Below are positions 42,913 through 46,022 of a DNA stretch of 46,022 nucleotides, one piece after another (position 1 is the stretch's first letter; every line of letters starts with the position of its first letter). Source of the DNA: Candidatus Omnitrophota bacterium (GTDB lineage: Bacteria > Omnitrophota > Gorgyraeia > Gygaellales > Profunditerraquicolaceae); contig QNCD01000004.1 in NCBI GenBank assembly GCA_003644385.1, positions 1-46,022 of the forward strand. Direction: 5' to 3'. Made by a program: the position numbers and the translations under genes. The notes beneath the pieces are model-generated. The model did no database searches, was not told the DNA's origin, and saw only the letters and a list, made by a program, of their open reading frames with translations.

Positions 42913-44853
42913 TTATAGTATTTTTTTTAAAGCTTCCTTGACTAAACTGCGGTCGTCTGGTTGGTATATTGGCGGCCTATTCACGTGCAGCTCTTTTAAA
43001 AGAGTGCTTATCCGGTCAAGATCAGACAGATATATATATTTATTTTTACTGAAGTGCTCCAGGAACCGCCGGTGTTTTTCGCTCAAGCCTAAAACTTTTA
43101 AAACTAATATATATTTTTTGCTTTTTACCGCTTCCGAAATCATCGAAATACTCTCCGCAGAGACTATTATAATTTCACTCAAAGCAAGTATGCCGCCTAC
43201 TGCATAAGCTAAATTTTTTTCATTGGCAATCACCAGTAATTTACAGCGCGAATAACCCGAAAATTCTTTTTTTACCAGCTCTTCAATTTCTTTTGAGGTC
43301 CTTCGAGAAGTAGTAATCAGCACCTCGCCGTCATATCTTTCTAAAAAAAGTTTTATCTTGCTGAATAACTGTTTTATTAAATTCGGGTTTAGGCTGAATT
43401 TTTTTGTATCTCCTCCTATTAATATGCCCAAAACAAGCTTCTTGCTCAGATTTATTTCTTTTTTAATAAGGCTGGCCTGAGAAAGCAGATAATCATCGTT
43501 TATTAAATTTAAGGCTCCTTGGGTAGCTATAACCGGCCCTCTATTTGGCGGCCTATCGTGCCTTGGCAGAATTACCGCATCAAAACGCCTGAAGCTTAAA
43601 AACGAAGGCCGCATAATCACTATAGACTTAGCCAGATTTTCTCTCGAAAGAATGTAATTTAATCCCGCTAACGACGAACCGCAGGATACTATTATATCCG
43701 GCTTTAAAGCGGACAAATTCTTATAAACATCCTCCTTTAAAAAAAATCTCAGGCAGGCCAGGCAGCCCTGACATTGAAATCTAGCGCTCAGGGCGCTGCT
43801 TAAACTTAACGCCCTTCGGGAAAAATTATTTTTGAATTTGACTTCGAGATAATCGGTATTGGCTTTAAAATCTTTTTCTTTCAGGGCCTCTTCTAATATT
43901 ACGCTGACTGCCTGAGACTGCCTTAAATGCCCGGCCTTGCCGTCATTAAGCACCAGGATATTCCTCTCTTTGGAATATTTCCAGATCTTATAAGTCCAGA
44001 GATATTCCTGGGGATAGCTTCTGATATATCCTTCAAATATCCGGATAATGTTCTGTAAATTAAGCCGGATATCATTTTCTGAATTCCCGGTTTTCTTCAT
44101 TTGATATGCAGGCCCAAAAATAATTTTAATGTAAGGGCCGGATCTTCTAAAACTATAGCTTGGTATAAGCGCACAACCGTAGTTTAACGCTAACTTTACC
44201 GCGCCCTGGCCCATAGAGGCGTCTTTGCCAAAAAAATCAACCGGCAATCCTGATTTCCCTCCCTGGTCAATAGAGATCCCTACAAGCCCACCGGCCTTGA
44301 TAGTCCTAATCAACTCCTTAAGCCCGGCGTCTCTCTCGATTACTCTGCATCCTTTTAACTGACGGTACTCATTCAGTATCCGGTTAAGATAAGGATTTCT
44401 TTGCCCCCGTACAAAGGTGGTAAAATCTATCCCCTGGCAAGCCAAAAGAATACCTGCAAGCTCCCAGCTGCCTGCGTGCACAGCTAAAATGAATACGCCT
44501 TTACCCCTGCTTAGCGCCTCCTTTACATGCTCCAATCCCTCTATTTCTACGTATTTATTGGTGTAATCTTTATCTATCAAAGGCATGAGAAATATTTCCA
44601 TCAGGTTCTGTCCGAAAACTCTGTAAAATTGCCTGGTTATTTTACGAATCTGACAAGGAGATAAATCATTGCCTAAGGCAGTCTTTAAATTTGAATAAGC
44701 AACTGCCCTGTGCTTATAGTCAAACAGAAAAAACAACTCTCCTATTCTTCTGCCTAAAAAAAAGGTAAAATTAACCGGGATCCTTCTAAACAAAGGTCCG
44801 AATAATTTAAGCAGAATATAACCCAAGTAATCGATTGATAAAATCCTGCTCAT
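42913..44853 (-). CDS. Lipid A acyltransferase (LpxL/HtrB type) fused to an ELM1-like domain
   Basis: 646 residues. Residues 1-300 are a lysophospholipid/lipid A acyltransferase with the HxxxxE motif HAGSWE (126-131), FTTFVRGQRNPYLN, ISIDQGGKSGLPVDFFG and an N-terminal membrane helix. Residues 302-646 match the mitochondrial-fission ELM1/COG3660 family: ILVLNDGKAGHLRQSQAV, MRPSFLSFRRFDAVILPRHD, VIATQGALNLI, LGILIGGDTKKFSL and ISMISEAVKSKK. The second half has a GT-B-like fold in the family; its role is unknown. An internal QCQGCLACL cysteine cluster is present. Overlaps lpxK by 47 bases, so both act in lipid A biosynthesis. Confidence 0.88.
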   Translation of the reverse strand: MSRILSIDYLGYILLKLFGPLFRRIPVNFTFFLGRRIGELFFLFDYKHRAVAYSNLKTALGNDLSPCQIRKITRQFYRVFGQNLMEIFLMPLIDKDYTNKYVEIEGLEHVKEALSRGKGVFILAVHAGSWELAGILLACQGIDFTTFVRGQRNPYLNRILNEYRQLKGCRVIERDAGLKELIRTIKAGGLVGISIDQGGKSGLPVDFFGKDASMGQGAVKLALNYGCALIPSYSFRRSGPYIKIIFGPAYQMKKTGNSENDIRLNLQNIIRIFEGYIRSYPQEYLWTYKIWKYSKERNILVLNDGKAGHLRQSQAVSVILEEALKEKDFKANTDYLEVKFKNNFSRRALSLSSALSARFQCQGCLACLRFFLKEDVYKNLSALKPDIIVSCGSSLAGLNYILSRENLAKSIVIMRPSFLSFRRFDAVILPRHDRPPNRGPVIATQGALNLINDDYLLSQASLIKKEINLSKKLVLGILIGGDTKKFSLNPNLIKQLFSKIKLFLERYDGEVLITTSRRTSKEIEELVKKEFSGYSRCKLLVIANEKNLAYAVGGILALSEIIIVSAESISMISEAVKSKKYILVLKVLGLSEKHRRFLEHFSKNKYIYLSDLDRISTLLKELHVNRPPIYQPDDRSLVKEALKKIL

Positions 44854-45889
44854 TATCTATTAGTTTTATTTCTATGCGTAAAACCAGTAATTCAAACCGC
44901 CAGTCATTACGGTAAGATAAATAAGGACTTATTTTAACGAAATCTTTTTCGGTAGTAATCATTGTATTTATAGCAGAACTTTGTAGCTGACGGTCTAAGC
45001 GTTCCAGATCTCTATATGAATAACGGTGATGATCGGCAAAGGTATAGACTGAAACAATGTTTATGCCCAATCCCGTAATAAGGTTACTAAAAGAATCGGG
45101 GTCGGCAATCCCGCAGATTATAACGGCTTTTTTTTCTTTTATACTTTCCGGCCTTACTGGTTGGTCCTGCTTATTTAACCTGTACAGCCCTATTGGCTGA
45201 TGAACGGATTTCAATATAAGTGCTTTAGGATTAATCTGATTCAAATAAGAAACCGCCTCCTGAACATGAAAATTAAGGTTAGTCTTAGTCAAAATAAAAA
45301 TATCTGCGCGCCTAAGCCCGGATAATGGTTCGCGCAATAATCCTCTTGGGACCATATTGCCGTTACCGAAAGGGTCGGTCGCGTCTATAGTTACGATTTC
45401 TAAATCTTTTTTAATCCGCCACTGCTGAAAACCGTCGTCTAAAATTACCGAATCAACCCCGTATTCACTGATTGCTTTTTTCCCCGAGCGTATTCTATCG
45501 GCATCAACTAAAACCGGAACGTCTCCCAGTTTCATTTTAAGCATATACGGCTCATCTCCCATATTTTCATAACTTGTGACGTTGTGACGTTGTGACGTTG
45601 TAACCTTTCTTCCATACCCCCTAGTTAGTACTGCCACTCTATGCCCCTTTTGCTTAAGTAGTTTAGCGATATATTCAGCTAAAAGAGTCTTTCCCGTTCC
45701 GCCCAAAGTAATATTGCCTATACTAATCACCTTACAATTAAGGCGCTGCTGTAGCAGCCTGTTTTTAAAAATTAAAAATCTGATTATTAAAGCATAAATT
45801 TGGGAAAGTAAAAATAGAAAGAACTTTACCAGGTCTGGCAAAATTCCGCGGTATTTATCCGTGGCCAGATTATAAAGAAAGTTTAACAT
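44807..45889 (-). CDS. lpxK: Tetraacyldisaccharide 4'-kinase
   Basis: Phosphorylates the 4' position of the lipid A disaccharide at the inner membrane. An N-terminal amphipathic/membrane segment (about 10-45) precedes VISIGNITLGGTGKTLLAEYIA with the P-loop, then AVLTRGYGRK, VILDDGFQQWRIKKDLEIV, LREPLSGLRRAD and the C-terminal ITTEKDFVKI. I use ATG 45889; GTG 45892 is equally possible. About 360 residues. The stretch between RGYGRK and NMGDEPYML is encoded by four 8-base repeats. It lies 17 bases after a partial cupin gene. Confidence 0.94.
   Translation of the reverse strand: MLNFLYNLATDKYRGILPDLVKFFLFLLSQIYALIIRFLIFKNRLLQQRLNCKVISIGNITLGGTGKTLLAEYIAKLLKQKGHRVAVLTRGYGRKVTTSQRHNVTSYENMGDEPYMLKMKLGDVPVLVDADRIRSGKKAISEYGVDSVILDDGFQQWRIKKDLEIVTIDATDPFGNGNMVPRGLLREPLSGLRRADIFILTKTNLNFHVQEAVSYLNQINPKALILKSVHQPIGLYRLNKQDQPVRPESIKEKKAVIICGIADPDSFSNLITGLGINIVSVYTFADHHRYSYRDLERLDRQLQSSAINTMITTEKDFVKISPYLSYRNDWRFELLVLRIEIKLIDNEQDFINRLLGLYSA
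45573..45604. repeat. Octamer tandem array (GTTGTGAC type) inside lpxK
   Basis: Four 8-base units on the + strand: CTTGTGAC, GTTGTGAC, GTTGTGAC, GTTGTAAC. They encode VTTSQRHNVTS between the GYGRK and GDEPYML motifs of LpxK, a variable loop in the family. The frame is preserved. Related octamers occur at 19983-20065. Confidence 0.85.
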
Positions 45890-45906
45890 CACTTTTTTCT
45901 ATATTA

Positions 45907-46022
45907 TTACTTAAAATTATAATGCTTCTTCACCGGCTCTTTTATTTCCCAGACACAAGCCAGGCCCTTGGGAAAAGTGACAAAATCACCTTGTCCGAAT
46001 TCAATCTTTTCTCCAGCATCAG
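45907..46022 (-). CDS. Cupin-type protein, C-terminal part (runs off the window)
   Basis: Only the last 38 codons are inside the window; the gene continues to the right. The frame reads DAGEKIEFGQGDFVTFPKG then LACVWEIKEPVKKHYNFK and stops at TAA 45909-45907. This is the C-terminal strand pattern of small DUF861/EutQ-like cupins (GD.V.FP.G..C.W.V..P..K.Y). These are single-domain beta-barrel proteins of uncertain substrate. It precedes lpxK by 17 bases on the same strand. Confidence 0.7.
   Translation of the reverse strand, partial: DAGEKIEFGQGDFVTFPKGLACVWEIKEPVKKHYNFK

Overview
The window reads as a contiguous piece of a Gram-negative (diderm) bacterial chromosome. Every recognisable gene lies on the minus strand, packed with short gaps and many 4-base or longer overlaps. 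An LPS gene set (Kdo, heptose kinase, lipid A kinase and acyltransferase, Lpt export), tandem-fused heptosyltransferase-like enzymes, SpoIID, GH57/DUF4912 and a CdsA signature ending PGLGG..DS point to the PVC/Omnitrophota neighbourhood. That placement is inference from gene content, since no marker tree could be run. No tRNA, rRNA, CRISPR array or transposase was found.

Layout, read in the direction of transcription (right to left). (1) 46022-35692, envelope sugars and lipid A: a partial cupin, lpxK, an LpxL-ELM1 fusion, a GT4-GT9 fusion, a GT4, a polysaccharide deacetylase, a GT9 and a tandem GT9-GT9 fusion. (2) 35646-29015, with its own predicted promoter: a deoxyhypusine-synthase-like protein, heptose-7-phosphate kinase, kdsB, kdsA, kdsD, kdsC, an LptC/LptA fusion and lptB. 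(3) 28990-20082, mixed: a trigger factor lacking the PPIase domain, clpP, a class V aminotransferase, a decayed PilZ gene, a PilT with altered catalytic motifs, serA, a metallophosphatase-thioredoxin fusion with altered metal ligands, and a homocitrate/Re-citrate synthase-type enzyme. (4) 19954-14784: purA; a Pal/OmpA lipoprotein and coiled-coil lipoprotein with a good sigma-70-type promoter and a strong terminator; DUF4912 and GH57 genes. (5) 14695-1915, a long housekeeping run: uppS, cdsA, dxr, rseP, ispG, proS, rimP, nusA, infB, trpS, scpA, ruvB. (6) 1914-1: a structured GC-rich intergenic island, queH, a DUF2905 protein and a spoIID gene interrupted by one in-frame TAA.

The most unusual feature is a set of short tandem arrays with a 7- or 8-base unit, scattered through the window. 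At least four unit families recur at separate places (GTACGGA, AGCTGAM, AATGACA and CACAAAG/TTGTGACG types). They occupy gaps, signal peptides, interdomain linkers and surface-loop-like positions inside genes, and reading frames survive. They resemble the heptanucleotide STRR repeats known from heterocystous cyanobacteria, but here they are partly protein-coding. Other notable points are the twitching-motility remnants (PilZ pseudogene beside a degenerate PilT), several domain fusions or losses (LpxL-ELM1, GT4-GT9, GT9-GT9, LptC-LptA, PPIase-less trigger factor, ProS without its editing insertion), a pseudoknot-shaped repeat pair ahead of uppS, and a long hairpin in the leader of the aminotransferase gene.

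Starts were chosen by alignment to family N-termini and by visible ribosome-binding sites. In several cases this shortens the longest possible frame.
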